DNA from: Solirubrobacter deserti
GTDB taxonomy: Bacteria; Actinomycetota; Thermoleophilia; Solirubrobacterales; Solirubrobacteraceae
Length of the DNA: 64,000 bases
Direction: 5' to 3'
NCBI RefSeq assembly: GCF_027587175.1
Contig: NZ_JAPCID010000005.1
Coordinates: 143,493-207,492 of the forward strand
Part shown: one piece after another, positions 53,379 through 63,133 of the stretch
How the letters are laid out: every line of letters begins with the position of its first letter
Numbering within the stretch: the stretch's first letter is position 1
Position numbers and translations under genes: made by a program
Notes under the pieces: model-generated
Told to the model about the DNA's origin: nothing
The model's input: only the letters and a program-made list of their open reading frames with translations
Database searches by the model: none

Positions 53379-54105
53379 TACCGCCACCCGCTCCCGTCCC
53401 ATCCATGCGCGCCGCGTCTCCGGACCCGTCCGCCGTCCCGCCACCGCCGCCGGCCCGCAGCTGCGTGGCCGCACGTCCGCCTTCGAGCGGATCGCGCGGA
53501 TCCCGGACAACCGGATCGTGGACCGCATCCTGCGCTCGCGCGGGGTGATCTGGCTGATCGGGATCATGCTCGGCGGCATCGTGGCCATGCAGGTCTCGCT
53601 GCTCAAGCTCAACACCGGCATCTCGCGCGCGTACCAGGCGCAGGAGACCTACGCGGGCAAGAACGCGATGCTGCAGACGCAGCTGGCCGAGATGACGTCC
53701 GCCGCGTCGATCCGCACCAAGGCGGCCGACATGGGCCTGGTGGACCCGGCCGCGGGCGACAACCGCTACCTGAAGTCACGTGGCGTGGAGCGGGACGCCA
53801 AGCGCGCCGCCGATCGGATGAAGCCGCCGGGCGACCAGCAGAAGATGGTGATGCTCAACGACGGCTGGATGCCCGGCCCCGGGGCGACCGTGGACTCGCT
53901 GCTCGCGGCCAAGAACGGCACTCTGACGACGCCGGTGACCCAGCCGCAGGCCACGCCGACCGCAGCGGTCGCGCCCACGGCCACGGTGGAGCCGCTGCCG
54001 ACGCCGGTTGCGACCGCGACGCCGGTCCCGACCGCGACGCCGCTGGCGACCGCCGTCCCCACGGTCGATCCCGCGACCGGCCTGGCTGTCGCGCCGCAGG
54101 GGTAG
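53371..54105 (+). CDS. ftsL: FtsL-like division protein
   Basis: 244 residues, TTG start inside the rsmH end. A basic N-terminus is followed by a membrane helix (about 57-75, VIWLIGIMLGGIVAMQVSLL) and a coiled-coil periplasmic part (KLNTGISRAYQAQETYAGKNAMLQTQLAEM). The C-terminal 70 residues are Pro/Thr/Ala-rich. FtsL bridges the FtsB/Q complex and FtsI. Its position between rsmH and ftsI supports the name; the sequence itself is poorly conserved as usual. Confidence 0.8.
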   Translation: MPSTATRSRPIHARRVSGPVRRPATAAGPQLRGRTSAFERIARIPDNRIVDRILRSRGVIWLIGIMLGGIVAMQVSLLKLNTGISRAYQAQETYAGKNAMLQTQLAEMTSAASIRTKAADMGLVDPAAGDNRYLKSRGVERDAKRAADRMKPPGDQQKMVMLNDGWMPGPGATVDSLLAAKNGTLTTPVTQPQATPTAAVAPTATVEPLPTPVATATPVPTATPLATAVPTVDPATGLAVAPQG

Positions 54106-54108
54106 CGC

Positions 54109-55767
54109 GTGCACCTGATCGACCGGCGCATCGGCTTCATCTTCGCCGTCTTCCTCGCCCTGCTCGCGATCGGCGCGACCCGCGCCGCGTGGCTCGGCGT
54201 CGTCCGCGCGGACGACCTCGAGCGCGCGGCCGCCGTCCAGCAGGAGGACGACATCACGATCCCCGCCCAGCGCGGGTCGATCAAGGACGCCAACGGCATC
54301 GACCTTGGCGTGTCCGAGCCGGCGATGGACATCGCGGCGACGCCGCGGCTCGTCAACGACGCGACGAAGGTCGCGGCCGAGCTGGCCCCGATCATCGATC
54401 GCGACGAGACGAAGATCCTCAGCTCGCTCGCCCGCCGCGACACCCAGTTCGTCTACCTCGGCCGCGGCATCCCGGCCACCCGGGCCGAGAGGGCGCGCAA
54501 GCTCGGCATCCCCGGCCTGGAGTTCATCCCGCGCTACCGGCGCGAGTACCCGCGGGACTGGATGGCGTCGCAGCTGCTCGGCTACGTCGGCACCGACGGC
54601 AACGGCCTGCGGGGACTCGAGTACACGTTCGACAAGCAGCTCGCCGGCACCGACGGCGAGCGCCGCATGGTCAAGGACGCCATGGGCGAGCCGCTCGAGA
54701 TCCGCGACACCAAGCCGGTCGAGCCCGGCAAGGACGTGACGCTGACGCTCGAGGCCGACCTGCAGGACCAGGCCGAGGAGGTGCTGGCCGAGGTCGGTGA
54801 GAAGTGGAAGCCCAAGGGCGCGACCGCGATCGTGATGGACCCGCACAGCGGCGCGATCCTCGCGCTCGCGAACTGGCCGCGCGTGAACGCCAACGAGCCC
54901 GACAAGGCGCCCGAAGAGGTCAACGTCAACCGGGCCGTCGGCACCAACTACGAGCCGGGCTCCACGTTCAAGGCGTTCACCGTCGCCGCCGCGCTGGAAG
55001 AGGGCAAGGTCACGCCGGACACGAGCTTCCCGATCGGGTCGGTGCTCATGTATGCCGACCGTGAGCTGCGCGACTCCGAGGACCACGGGATGGGCTCGAT
55101 GACGGTCAGCGAGATCGTCAAGTACTCGTCCAACATCGGCGCCGTGAAGATCGCGCGCGCGCTCGGCGGCGCCAAGCCGTTCGACCGCTGGATCCACCGC
55201 TTCGGCTTCGGCAAGCGGACCGGCGTCGACCTGCCGGGCGAGGAGCGCGGCCAGGTGCTCGCGCTCGAGGACTACTCCGGCGCGACCATGGGCAACCTGC
55301 CGATCGGTCAGGGCATCAACGTCACGCCGATGCAGATGATGGCCGCGTACGCCGCGATCGCCAACGGCGGCATCCTGCGCGCGCCGCACATCGTCGACAA
55401 GGTCGGCACCACGCCGACGAAGAAGCCCGCGGGCAAGCGGATCCTCCGCGAGTCGACGGCGGCCTCGGTACGCAAGATGCTCGAGGGCGTGACGGGTGAG
55501 GGCGGCACCGCCTCCGGCGCGCACATCGAGGGCTACACCACCGCGGGCAAGACGGGCACGGCCGAGAAGGCGATCAACGGCAAGTACTCCGAGGAGTTCT
55601 ACGTCGCCTCGTTCGTCGGCTTCGCGCCCGCCAACAACCCGAAGCTACTCGCCGCGGTGATCGTGGACGAGCCCGAAGGGGACATCTACGGCGGTCAGGT
55701 CGCCGCGCCGGCGTGGAAGCAGATCGTCAACTTCGCCCTCGGCTACAAGAAGATCCGCCCGGAGTAG
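54109..55767 (+). CDS. ftsI: Penicillin-binding protein 3 type transpeptidase FtsI
   Basis: 552 residues, class B PBP. A single N-terminal helix (10-30) and PBP dimer domain precede the transpeptidase domain with SxxK STFK (catalytic Ser285), SSN in VKYSSNIGAVK and KTGTAE. It cross-links peptidoglycan at the septum. There are no PASTA domains. GTG start, 3 bases after ftsL. Confidence 0.96.
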   Translation: MHLIDRRIGFIFAVFLALLAIGATRAAWLGVVRADDLERAAAVQQEDDITIPAQRGSIKDANGIDLGVSEPAMDIAATPRLVNDATKVAAELAPIIDRDETKILSSLARRDTQFVYLGRGIPATRAERARKLGIPGLEFIPRYRREYPRDWMASQLLGYVGTDGNGLRGLEYTFDKQLAGTDGERRMVKDAMGEPLEIRDTKPVEPGKDVTLTLEADLQDQAEEVLAEVGEKWKPKGATAIVMDPHSGAILALANWPRVNANEPDKAPEEVNVNRAVGTNYEPGSTFKAFTVAAALEEGKVTPDTSFPIGSVLMYADRELRDSEDHGMGSMTVSEIVKYSSNIGAVKIARALGGAKPFDRWIHRFGFGKRTGVDLPGEERGQVLALEDYSGATMGNLPIGQGINVTPMQMMAAYAAIANGGILRAPHIVDKVGTTPTKKPAGKRILRESTAASVRKMLEGVTGEGGTASGAHIEGYTTAGKTGTAEKAINGKYSEEFYVASFVGFAPANNPKLLAAVIVDEPEGDIYGGQVAAPAWKQIVNFALGYKKIRPE

Positions 55768-55777
55768 GCTCGCTCGC

Positions 55778-57289
55778 ATGAACCAGTCCGTCCCGTTCGA
55801 GGATGTCGACTTCCTCGATCCGGCACTGCAGGAGGCGCTGGAGCGCGAGGGCGCGGGCTGGGCGATCGAGCGGGTGCGCGAGGCGGGCCTGGTCGCCATG
55901 TCGGCCGAGGCGCAGGCCCACGGGCGCCGTGCGGAGCGCAACGAGCCGCGGCTGCTCACCCACGACCGGTTCGGCGCGCGGATCGATCAGGTCGAGCTCG
56001 ACCCCTCGTGGCACTGGCTGCTCGACGGCGCGGTCTCGCGCGGCATCCATGCGCTCCCGTGGGCCGACCCGCAGCCGGGCGCGCACGTCGCCCGCGCGGG
56101 GCTGGAGCTGATGTGGACGCAGGCCAACGCGGGCGTCATGTGCCCGATCTCGATGACGTATTCGGCCGTGCCCGCGCTGCGGGTGGACCCGGTCATCGCC
56201 GCCGAGTGGGAGCCGCGGCTGATCGCCGGCGAGCTGGCCGGCATGGCCATGACCGAGAAGCAGGGCGGCTCGGACGTGCGCGCGAACATCACCGAGGCCC
56301 GCCCGGTCGGCGACGGCTGGTATGAGCTGCACGGCCACAAGTGGTTCTGCTCGTATCCGCCGTGCACGATCTTCCTGGTGCTCGCGCAGGCGCCCGGCGG
56401 GCTCTCGTGCTTCGTGGTCGAGCGCGGCGCCGGCATGGAGTTCCAGCGGCTCAAGGACAAGCTGGGCACGCGCTCGCTGCCGTCGAGCGAGGTCGAGTTC
56501 CGCGGCGCTGCCGCCCGGCTGCTGGGCGAGGAAGGTCGCGGCGTGGCGACGATCATCGAGATGGTCACGCACACGCGGCTGGACTGCGTGATCGGGTCGA
56601 CGGCGTCGATGCGGCGCGGCGTGGCCGAAGCGATCTGGCACGCGCGGCACCGGTCCGCGTTCGGCGCGCTGCTCGTGGACCAGCCCGCGATGATCAACGT
56701 GCTCGCGGACCTGGCGCTGGAGTCCGAGGCGGCGACCGTGACCGCGCTGCGGCTCGCCCGCGCCTACGACTCCGGCGACACCGCGTTCCGGCGCTTCGGC
56801 ACCGCGATCGCCAAGTACTGGATCTGCAAGCGCGCGACGCCGCACGCCGCCGAGGCGCTCGAGTGCCTGGGCGGCAACGGGTACGTCGAGGAGTCCCCGA
56901 TGCCGCGGCTGCTGCGCGACGCGCCGCTCAACGGCATCTGGGAGGGCTCGGGCAACGTGATCGCGCTCGACGTGCTGCGGGCGCTCGCGCGCGAGCCGGA
57001 CGGGCTCGCCGCGTTCGTGGCCGAGTGCGAGCTCGCCCGCGGCGGCAACGCGCTGCTGGACGCGCACCTGGACCGCCTTCCGCGGACGCTGGACCCCTGG
57101 ACCGCCCGGCGCGGCGTCGAGGAGCTGGCGCTCGCCTTCCAGGCGTCGCTGCTGGTGCGGCACGCGCCCGCGCCGGTCTCCGACGCGTTCTGCGCCGCTC
57201 GGCTGGGCGAGGGCGGGCGCGTGTTCGGGACGCTGCCGTCCGGCGTTGACGGGGCGGCCATCGTCACACGTACGCTGGCGGATCGGTGA
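55778..57289 (+). CDS. AidB-like acyl-CoA dehydrogenase inserted in the dcw cluster
   Basis: 503 residues. AcylCoA-dehydrogenase core: ANAGVMCPISMTYSAVPALR, MTEKQGGSDVRANIT, WFCSYPPC, RLKDKLGTRSLPSSEVEF and HAAEALECLGGNGYVEESPM with IWEGSGN. The N- and C-terminal extensions (DxxL... and WTARRGVEELALAFQASLLV) fit the AidB group, flavoproteins linked to DNA alkylation damage. It sits between ftsI and murE, 10 bases after ftsI, and has no division role known. Hairpins follow its stop. Confidence 0.9.
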   Translation: MNQSVPFEDVDFLDPALQEALEREGAGWAIERVREAGLVAMSAEAQAHGRRAERNEPRLLTHDRFGARIDQVELDPSWHWLLDGAVSRGIHALPWADPQPGAHVARAGLELMWTQANAGVMCPISMTYSAVPALRVDPVIAAEWEPRLIAGELAGMAMTEKQGGSDVRANITEARPVGDGWYELHGHKWFCSYPPCTIFLVLAQAPGGLSCFVVERGAGMEFQRLKDKLGTRSLPSSEVEFRGAAARLLGEEGRGVATIIEMVTHTRLDCVIGSTASMRRGVAEAIWHARHRSAFGALLVDQPAMINVLADLALESEAATVTALRLARAYDSGDTAFRRFGTAIAKYWICKRATPHAAEALECLGGNGYVEESPMPRLLRDAPLNGIWEGSGNVIALDVLRALAREPDGLAAFVAECELARGGNALLDAHLDRLPRTLDPWTARRGVEELALAFQASLLVRHAPAPVSDAFCAARLGEGGRVFGTLPSGVDGAAIVTRTLADR

Positions 57290-57294
57290 GCGCG

Positions 57295-57334
57295 ATCGGC
57301 TGGCGCCGATGCGGCTCAGATCCGCTTGCGGATC
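57295..57334. terminator. Two hairpins before murE
   Basis: ATCGGC-TGGC-GCCGAT (57295-57310) and GATCCGC-TT-GCGGATC (57319-57334) are both perfect. They follow the dehydrogenase gene and precede murE by 47 bases, so murE may have its own promoter or a terminator separates the units. A further GCTTCGCGGATC partly repeats the second stem. Confidence 0.55.
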
Positions 57335-57380
57335 GCTTCGCGGATCTCTCTGCCGACCCGCTTCATAGGATGCTCGTCGC

Positions 57381-58808
57381 ATGACGCTCCGCGAGTTGCT
57401 CGGGGACGGCCCCGACGTGGCCGTCACGGGCCTGACGTTCGACAACCGGCTCGTGGGTCCGGGGACCCTGTTCTTCTGCGTCCCGGGGTTCACCCGCGAT
57501 GGCCACGATTTCGCCCCCGACGCGGTGGCGCGCGGGGCGGTGGCGTTGGTCGTCCAGCGCCCGCTCGATCTCGGCGTGCCCGAGGTGCGCGTGGACGATG
57601 TCCGCGCGGCCATGGCGGCCGCCGCCGCCCGCTTCTACGGCGATCCCACGGCCGCGCTGAAGGTCGCCGGGATCACGGGCACCAACGGCAAGACGACCTC
57701 CGCGTTCCTCGTCCGCGCGCTGCTCGAGGGCGCGGGCGTGCGGACGGGGCTGCTGGGCACGGTCAAGTCCGTGGTGGGTGGCGAGGAGCGGGCCGTGGTG
57801 CGCACGACGCCCGAGGCGATCGACCTCCAGCGCACGTTCCGCGAGATGCTCGACGCGGGCGACACCGCGTGCGCGATGGAGATCTCCTCGCACGCGCTGG
57901 AGCTGCGGCGCGCCGACGCCATCCACGTCGCCGCGGCCGTCTTCACCAACCTCACGCAGGACCATCTGGACTTCCATCCGACGATGGAGGACTACTTCCA
58001 GGCCAAGCGGCTGCTGTTCGCCTCCGAGCTGACACGGACGCGGATCGTCAACGCCGACGACGCGTACGGCCGGCGCCTGATCGAGGAGTTCGACTGCTTG
58101 ACGTTCGGGATCGAGGCCGAGGCCGACTACCGCGCGATCGCCGTGCAGACCGACGCCACCGGGTGCGACTTCGTGGCGGTCACGCCGGACGGCGAGTTCC
58201 CCGCGCGCGTCCCGATTCCGGGCCGCTTCAACGTCTTGAACGCGCTCGGGGCGTGGGCCGCCGCGCGGACGCTCGGCGTCCCGGTCGAGACCATCCCGGA
58301 CTCGCTCGCGCACGCCGTCACGGCGCCGGGGCGCTTCCAGCCGGTCGAGGCCGGCCAGCCGTTCGGCGTGGTGGTCGACTACGCGCACAAGCCGGACGCG
58401 CTCGAGCAGGTGCTGCTGGCGGCGCGCGAGCTGGCGAGCGGCAAGCTGATCGTGGTCGTCGGGGCCGGGGGCGACCGCGACCGCGGGAAGCGGCCGATCA
58501 TGGGCGAGATCGCGGCGCGGCTGGCCGACGTCGCACTGATCACGTCGGACAACCCGCGTTCTGAGCCGCCCGAGGCGATCATCGACGAGGTCGTCGCCGG
58601 CATCCCGGCGACGCCGCACGCGGTCGTCGAGCGCGACGCGGACCGGCGGGCGTCGATCTTCCGCGCGATCTCCCTGGCCGAGGCCGGCGACGTCGTGGTG
58701 ATCGCGGGCAAGGGCCACGAGCAGGGTCAGGAGTTCGAGGGCGGCCGCAAGGAGCCGTTCGACGACTCCGAGGTGGCGCGCGAGGCGATCGCGGCGGTGC
58801 GCTCGTGA
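57381..58808 (+). CDS. murE: UDP-MurNAc-L-Ala-D-Glu:diaminopimelate ligase MurE
   Basis: 475 residues. It adds the third amino acid to the muropeptide precursor. ATP loop GTNGKTTSAFLVRALL, RTTPEAID, the carbamylated Lys region and GAGGDRDRGKRPIMG are present. The DNPR motif (SDNPRSEPPEAII), which selects meso-diaminopimelate in known MurE enzymes, predicts a mDAP-type wall. Stop and murF start overlap as GTGA. Confidence 0.97.
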   Translation: MTLRELLGDGPDVAVTGLTFDNRLVGPGTLFFCVPGFTRDGHDFAPDAVARGAVALVVQRPLDLGVPEVRVDDVRAAMAAAAARFYGDPTAALKVAGITGTNGKTTSAFLVRALLEGAGVRTGLLGTVKSVVGGEERAVVRTTPEAIDLQRTFREMLDAGDTACAMEISSHALELRRADAIHVAAAVFTNLTQDHLDFHPTMEDYFQAKRLLFASELTRTRIVNADDAYGRRLIEEFDCLTFGIEAEADYRAIAVQTDATGCDFVAVTPDGEFPARVPIPGRFNVLNALGAWAAARTLGVPVETIPDSLAHAVTAPGRFQPVEAGQPFGVVVDYAHKPDALEQVLLAARELASGKLIVVVGAGGDRDRGKRPIMGEIAARLADVALITSDNPRSEPPEAIIDEVVAGIPATPHAVVERDADRRASIFRAISLAEAGDVVVIAGKGHEQGQEFEGGRKEPFDDSEVAREAIAAVRS

Positions 58809-60115
58809 TCTCCTGGGATGCCGCTCGTGTCGCGGAGGCGGCGGGCGCGCGGCTGGTCGCGGCGGGCTCGGGTGGGCCGACCCGTGCCGTCATCGACACC
58901 CGCGCGATCGAGCCGGGCGACCTGTTCGTCGGCCTGCGGGGTGAGCGCGTGGACGGGGGGCGCTTCGGCGCGGACGCGCTGGCGGCGGGCGCGTGGGGCG
59001 TGCTGGTGGCGCCCGAGCACACCGAGGGATTGACCGGCGGGGCGGTGCTCGCCGCCGACGATCCGCTGCTCGCGCTGCAGACGCTCGCCACCGCCTGGCG
59101 GCGCGAGCTCGACGCGGCCGTGATCGGCGTCACCGGCTCGGTGGGCAAGACGTCGACCAAGCAGCTGATCGCCGCCCTGATCGCGCCGCACCGGCGCGTG
59201 GCGGCCAACCCGGCGAACTTCAACACCGAGATCGGCCTGCCGCTGGCGGTCCTGGCGGCGCCCGAGGGCACCGAGGTGCTCGTGCTGGAGATGGGCATGC
59301 GCGGCTTCGGGCAGATCGACGAGCTGGCGCGGATCGCCGAGCCGGACGTCGGCGTGATCACGAACGTCGGCCCGGTGCACATCGAGCTCGTCGGCTCGCT
59401 GGAGGGCGTCGCGCGGGCCAAGGCCGAGCTGCTGGCGCACGTGCCCGTGGCGGTCATCCCCGCCGACGTCCCGCTGCTGGACCCCTATCTGCGCGAGGAC
59501 CTGGACGTCGTCCACTTCGGCACCGACGTCTTCCTGGACGACTTCGACCCGCCGCGCGTGAAGATCGTCGCGCGCGAGCGGGTGATCGAGCTCGAGGTGC
59601 CGTTCCGCGCCCGGCACCAGCTCGTCAACCTGCTCGCCGCGGTCGCCGCCGCCCAGGCCGTGGGCGTCGAGCCCGAGGGCCGCGTGGACGTCGAGTTCGG
59701 CGCGCTGCGCGGTGAACACGTTGAGCTCGCGAGCGGGGTGGTCGTCATCAACGACTGCTACAACGCCAACCCGCTGTCCATGCGCGCCGCGCTCGACGAT
59801 CTCGCCACGCAGGCGCCTACGGGGCGGCACGTGGCCGTGCTCGGGGACATGCTGGAGCTGGGCGAGGGCGGCGTGGAGGCCCACCGGGAAATCGGCGCGC
59901 ACGCCGCGTCAACCGGCGTTGATGTCCTGGTCGCCGTCGGGCCGCTGTCCGCCGAGATGCGCTCGAGCTTCCGCGGCGAGCTGCACCTGGCCGCGGACGC
60001 GCAGGAGGCCGCCGCGGTCACCGCGGGGTTGGTGCGCGCCGGCGACATCGTGCTCGTGAAGGCCTCGCGCGGCATCGGCCTGGAGACGGTGGCGGAGGCG
60101 CTGGCTCGTGGGTGA
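58805..60115 (+). CDS. murF: UDP-MurNAc-tripeptide:D-Ala-D-Ala ligase MurF
   Basis: 436 residues. It adds D-Ala-D-Ala to the tripeptide precursor. Motifs: VTGSVGKTSTKQLIAALI, NPANFNTEIGLPL, EMGMRGFGQIDELARI, ITNVGPVHIELVGSLEGVARAKAEL and NDCYNANPLSMRAALD. GTG start coupled to murE; the end overlaps the mraY GTG by 8 bases. Confidence 0.97.
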   Translation: MISWDAARVAEAAGARLVAAGSGGPTRAVIDTRAIEPGDLFVGLRGERVDGGRFGADALAAGAWGVLVAPEHTEGLTGGAVLAADDPLLALQTLATAWRRELDAAVIGVTGSVGKTSTKQLIAALIAPHRRVAANPANFNTEIGLPLAVLAAPEGTEVLVLEMGMRGFGQIDELARIAEPDVGVITNVGPVHIELVGSLEGVARAKAELLAHVPVAVIPADVPLLDPYLREDLDVVHFGTDVFLDDFDPPRVKIVARERVIELEVPFRARHQLVNLLAAVAAAQAVGVEPEGRVDVEFGALRGEHVELASGVVVINDCYNANPLSMRAALDDLATQAPTGRHVAVLGDMLELGEGGVEAHREIGAHAASTGVDVLVAVGPLSAEMRSSFRGELHLAADAQEAAAVTAGLVRAGDIVLVKASRGIGLETVAEALARG

Positions 60116-61073
60116 GGTCCTGATCGCGGGAACGGCCTCCCTGCTCATCTGCATCTTCCTGTCGCCGAAGTTCATCTCGTTCCTGCGCGCGCGGGAGTTC
60201 GGCCAGAACATCCGCGAGGAGGGCCCGGAGGGGCACCACTCCAAGGCGGGCACGCCCACGATGGGCGGGATCATCATCTTCATCGCGATCTCCGTCCCGT
60301 TCCTGCTGCTGACGGATCTGGACTGGCGGGCGATCGGCGTCTTCGGCGTCGCGCTGGCGTGCGCGCTGCTCGGCTTCGCCGACGACTTCACGAAGCTCCA
60401 CAAGAAGCGCTCGCTCGGCCTGCGCGGCCGGACCAAGCTCGTCGGCATGGTCGTGATCTCGATCGGGCTCTGGCTCGTGGCGACGCGCGGCGCGGACCTG
60501 CCGGACACGCTGAACCTGCGGATCGTCGACGCCACGATCGACCTCGGCTACCTGTACCCGGTCTTCATCTACCTGGTCGTCGCCGGCACCACGAACGCGG
60601 TCAACCTCACCGACGGCCTGGACGGCCTCGCCGCGGGCTGCGCGTCGATCGTCCTGCTCGCCTACATCGCGATCACGTTCACGACCGACCAGCTCGGCCT
60701 GTCGCTGATCGCGGGCTGCGTGGTCGGGGCGTGCGTGGGCTTCCTGTGGTTCAACTCGTTCCCGGCTTCGATCTTCATGGGCGACACCGGGTCACTGGGC
60801 CTGGGTGGCGCGATCGCCGCCATGGCCGTGATGACGAAGACCGAGGTGCTGCTGATCATCCTCGGCGGCATCTTCGTCATCGAGGCGCTGTCAGTGATGA
60901 TCCAGGTCTTCGCCTTCCAGACCTTCCGCAAGCGCGTGTTCCTGATGGCGCCGATCCACCACCACTTCGAGCTGCAGGCCTGGTCGGAGACCAAGATCAT
61001 CCTGCGCTTCTGGATCGTCGCTGCGGTCTGCAGCGCGATCGGCTTCACGCTCTACCAGCAGTCGATCGGCTAG
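60108..61073 (+). CDS. mraY: Phospho-MurNAc-pentapeptide translocase MraY
   Basis: 321 residues with ten membrane helices. It transfers phospho-MurNAc-pentapeptide to undecaprenyl phosphate, making lipid I. Motifs: EGPEGHHSKAGTPTMGGII, GFADDFTK, NLTDGLDGLA, FMGDTGSLGLGG and the APIHHHFE box. It is the last dcw gene here: no murD, ftsW, murG or murC follows on this strand. The stop overlaps that of the next convergent gene by 4 bases. Confidence 0.97.
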   Translation: MGEVLIAGTASLLICIFLSPKFISFLRAREFGQNIREEGPEGHHSKAGTPTMGGIIIFIAISVPFLLLTDLDWRAIGVFGVALACALLGFADDFTKLHKKRSLGLRGRTKLVGMVVISIGLWLVATRGADLPDTLNLRIVDATIDLGYLYPVFIYLVVAGTTNAVNLTDGLDGLAAGCASIVLLAYIAITFTTDQLGLSLIAGCVVGACVGFLWFNSFPASIFMGDTGSLGLGGAIAAMAVMTKTEVLLIILGGIFVIEALSVMIQVFAFQTFRKRVFLMAPIHHHFELQAWSETKIILRFWIVAAVCSAIGFTLYQQSIG

Positions 61074-63133
61074 CTGCAGGTCCCCCGCTGGGCGCGCTTG
61101 GCGCCGAGCGGCACGCAGTACGTGCGGTGCTTGGCGACCTTGCCCTTGCGCAGCTTGAAGCGCAGCACCTTCGTGTTCATGCTCGGCGCCGCGATCCGGA
61201 TGTCCACGGTCTGCCCGGAGCGGAAGCGCGTCCTGCGCTTGTACTTGCCGTTCAGCGCCTTCGCGTTGAGGACGTTCATCGTGCTCTTGCGGCTGCGCTT
61301 GATCGTGAGTCGCTTGAGCACGCAGCGCGGCTTGCCGGTGCAGGTGAGCGTGACCGTCGAGTCCAGCGGCAGGTTGCGCACGATGAGCCGCGTGAGCGTG
61401 TGGCGCGTGCTCCGGACCGCCCAGTTGTAGGAGACGGGCGCGTTGACCGTCCGCGGGCGCACGGTCGGGGGCGGCGGCTGCACGGGCGGCACGACCTCGA
61501 GGGCCAGCGTCGCGTCCTCGGACGTCAGGCCCGTTGAGGTCGCGCGGTAACGGACCGTGTCCTTGCCCAGATAGCCCGAGAACGGGTTGTAGAAGACGCG
61601 GGCGTTGCCTTCGTCGATCGCGCCGAGCGCGCCCGCGATCGGATTGGCGATGATCGCGTACCTGAGCGCGTCGCCGTTGCGGTCCGAGCAGGTGAGCGGC
61701 AGCGGAGCCGCGAGGTTCTGCGTCAGCGTCAGCGACTGGCTGCGGCACTGCGGGTAGAAGTCGCGCCGGAACGCCGTGACCGAGCTGCCCGTGTGCGAGC
61801 CGGTGATGAAGCTCGAGTCGTCGACGAACGTGACCTGACCGTTGCCGGTCAGCGACGGGTAGGCGACGCACTGGCCCGGGACCGAGGCGCCGGCGATCAG
61901 CGCCGCGCCGCCGGGCGTCGCGCAGCCGTCACCCCACGGCGGCTGGGAGAGGTTGCCGTCGGCCTCCCGCGCGAACATCACGACGCCGGGCCTGGTCTCG
62001 AGGCCGGCGACGACCGTCTGCCCGTCCGGGCTGACGTCGCTGTAGGAGACCGTGCTGAGGTTGCGGCCGAACGAGCAGCCGGCGGTGCCGCCGTCGTTGA
62101 CGCAACTCTGGAAGAAGAGGTTGCCGTCGCCGTTGCGGGCGAACACGAGCATGCCGTTGCTGACGGACACGTAGACGTGGCGGCTGTCCGGACTGACGGT
62201 CACGGCGAGGGGCTGCACGAGCCTGGCGTGCGGGTCCGGCGCGCAGCCGACCGTTGCTCCGATGCACCCGGCCGCTCCGTCCTTTTGACGGATCACGCCC
62301 GAGCCCGGGTCACGATCGAACACCATCAGCGTGTTGCCGATGTACGAGGGAGCGTAGATCGAGCGCCCGTCCGGCGAGATCGCGAACTGGCGCCCGTGCG
62401 AGAACCCCCGGCCGATCGCGCAGCCGTCCGCGCCGTTCGCGGTGATGCAGCCATCCGCACCTGCGGGCTGGGAGAGCGCCCCGGTCGCCGGGTCGCGCAT
62501 CAGGGTCACGATCGAGCCGGCGCCCGTGTATATCTGCCGTCCATCGGGGCTGATGACGAGGTTCGACGGCCCGTTGCTCAACGGTCCGTAGTATCCACGG
62601 GCGCGCGTGCAGTTCGCCGGGTTGCCCGCCCCGGGCGGGTAATTGCCGTCGACCGTGAAGCAGCCGGTGTTGCCTGGCTTCTGTGTGAGTGCGCCGGTCG
62701 ACCGGTTGCGATCGAACACGGTGAGCGAGGCGCCGGACGAAACGTACACGTTGGCGCCGTCCTGGCTGACGACGATGCCGTTCGGATTGCCGAAGTTGAG
62801 CGCCGGCGTGCAGGCGCCGCCGGCGCCGTCCGCGCTGAGACACCCGCGCTGGGTCAGCTTCCCCGTCGCCGGGTCGCGGTTGAAGATCAGGATCGAGACC
62901 GACGGGTCGTGCGCGATGCCGTACGCATGCACGCCGCCCGGAGCGACGGCGACCTTCCACAGACCGCCCGCCGCGGTCCCGACCGTGCACGCGCCACTGT
63001 TGCCGCTCGCGCTGATGCACGACTGCGGGACCGGATGCCACCGGTCCGCCGCCGACGCCGATCCCGCGAGCGCCAGCGCGGCCACCATGGCGGCGACCGC
63101 CGCGCGACATCCGTGTCCGATCAATCCCTGCAC
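61070..63133 (-). CDS. Secreted lactonase-like beta-propeller protein
   Basis: 687 residues. Signal peptide (MQGLIGHGCRAAVAAMVAALALAGSASA). Seven-bladed propeller repeats are visible (VAVAPGGVHAYGIAHDPSV, VVSQDGANVYVSSGASLTVF, VISPDGRQIYTGAGSIV, AISPDGRSIYAPSYIGN, TVSPDSRHVYVSVSNG). Each repeat adds a cysteine pair. A cadherin-like segment (DRNGDALRYAIIANPIAGAL) and a beta domain with a very basic end (RLTIKRSRKSTMNV, FKLRKGKVAKH) follow. Probably a cell-surface protein. It blocks the dcw cluster. Confidence 0.8.
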   Translation of the reverse strand: MQGLIGHGCRAAVAAMVAALALAGSASAADRWHPVPQSCISASGNSGACTVGTAAGGLWKVAVAPGGVHAYGIAHDPSVSILIFNRDPATGKLTQRGCLSADGAGGACTPALNFGNPNGIVVSQDGANVYVSSGASLTVFDRNRSTGALTQKPGNTGCFTVDGNYPPGAGNPANCTRARGYYGPLSNGPSNLVISPDGRQIYTGAGSIVTLMRDPATGALSQPAGADGCITANGADGCAIGRGFSHGRQFAISPDGRSIYAPSYIGNTLMVFDRDPGSGVIRQKDGAAGCIGATVGCAPDPHARLVQPLAVTVSPDSRHVYVSVSNGMLVFARNGDGNLFFQSCVNDGGTAGCSFGRNLSTVSYSDVSPDGQTVVAGLETRPGVVMFAREADGNLSQPPWGDGCATPGGAALIAGASVPGQCVAYPSLTGNGQVTFVDDSSFITGSHTGSSVTAFRRDFYPQCRSQSLTLTQNLAAPLPLTCSDRNGDALRYAIIANPIAGALGAIDEGNARVFYNPFSGYLGKDTVRYRATSTGLTSEDATLALEVVPPVQPPPPTVRPRTVNAPVSYNWAVRSTRHTLTRLIVRNLPLDSTVTLTCTGKPRCVLKRLTIKRSRKSTMNVLNAKALNGKYKRRTRFRSGQTVDIRIAAPSMNTKVLRFKLRKGKVAKHRTYCVPLGAKRAQRGTCS

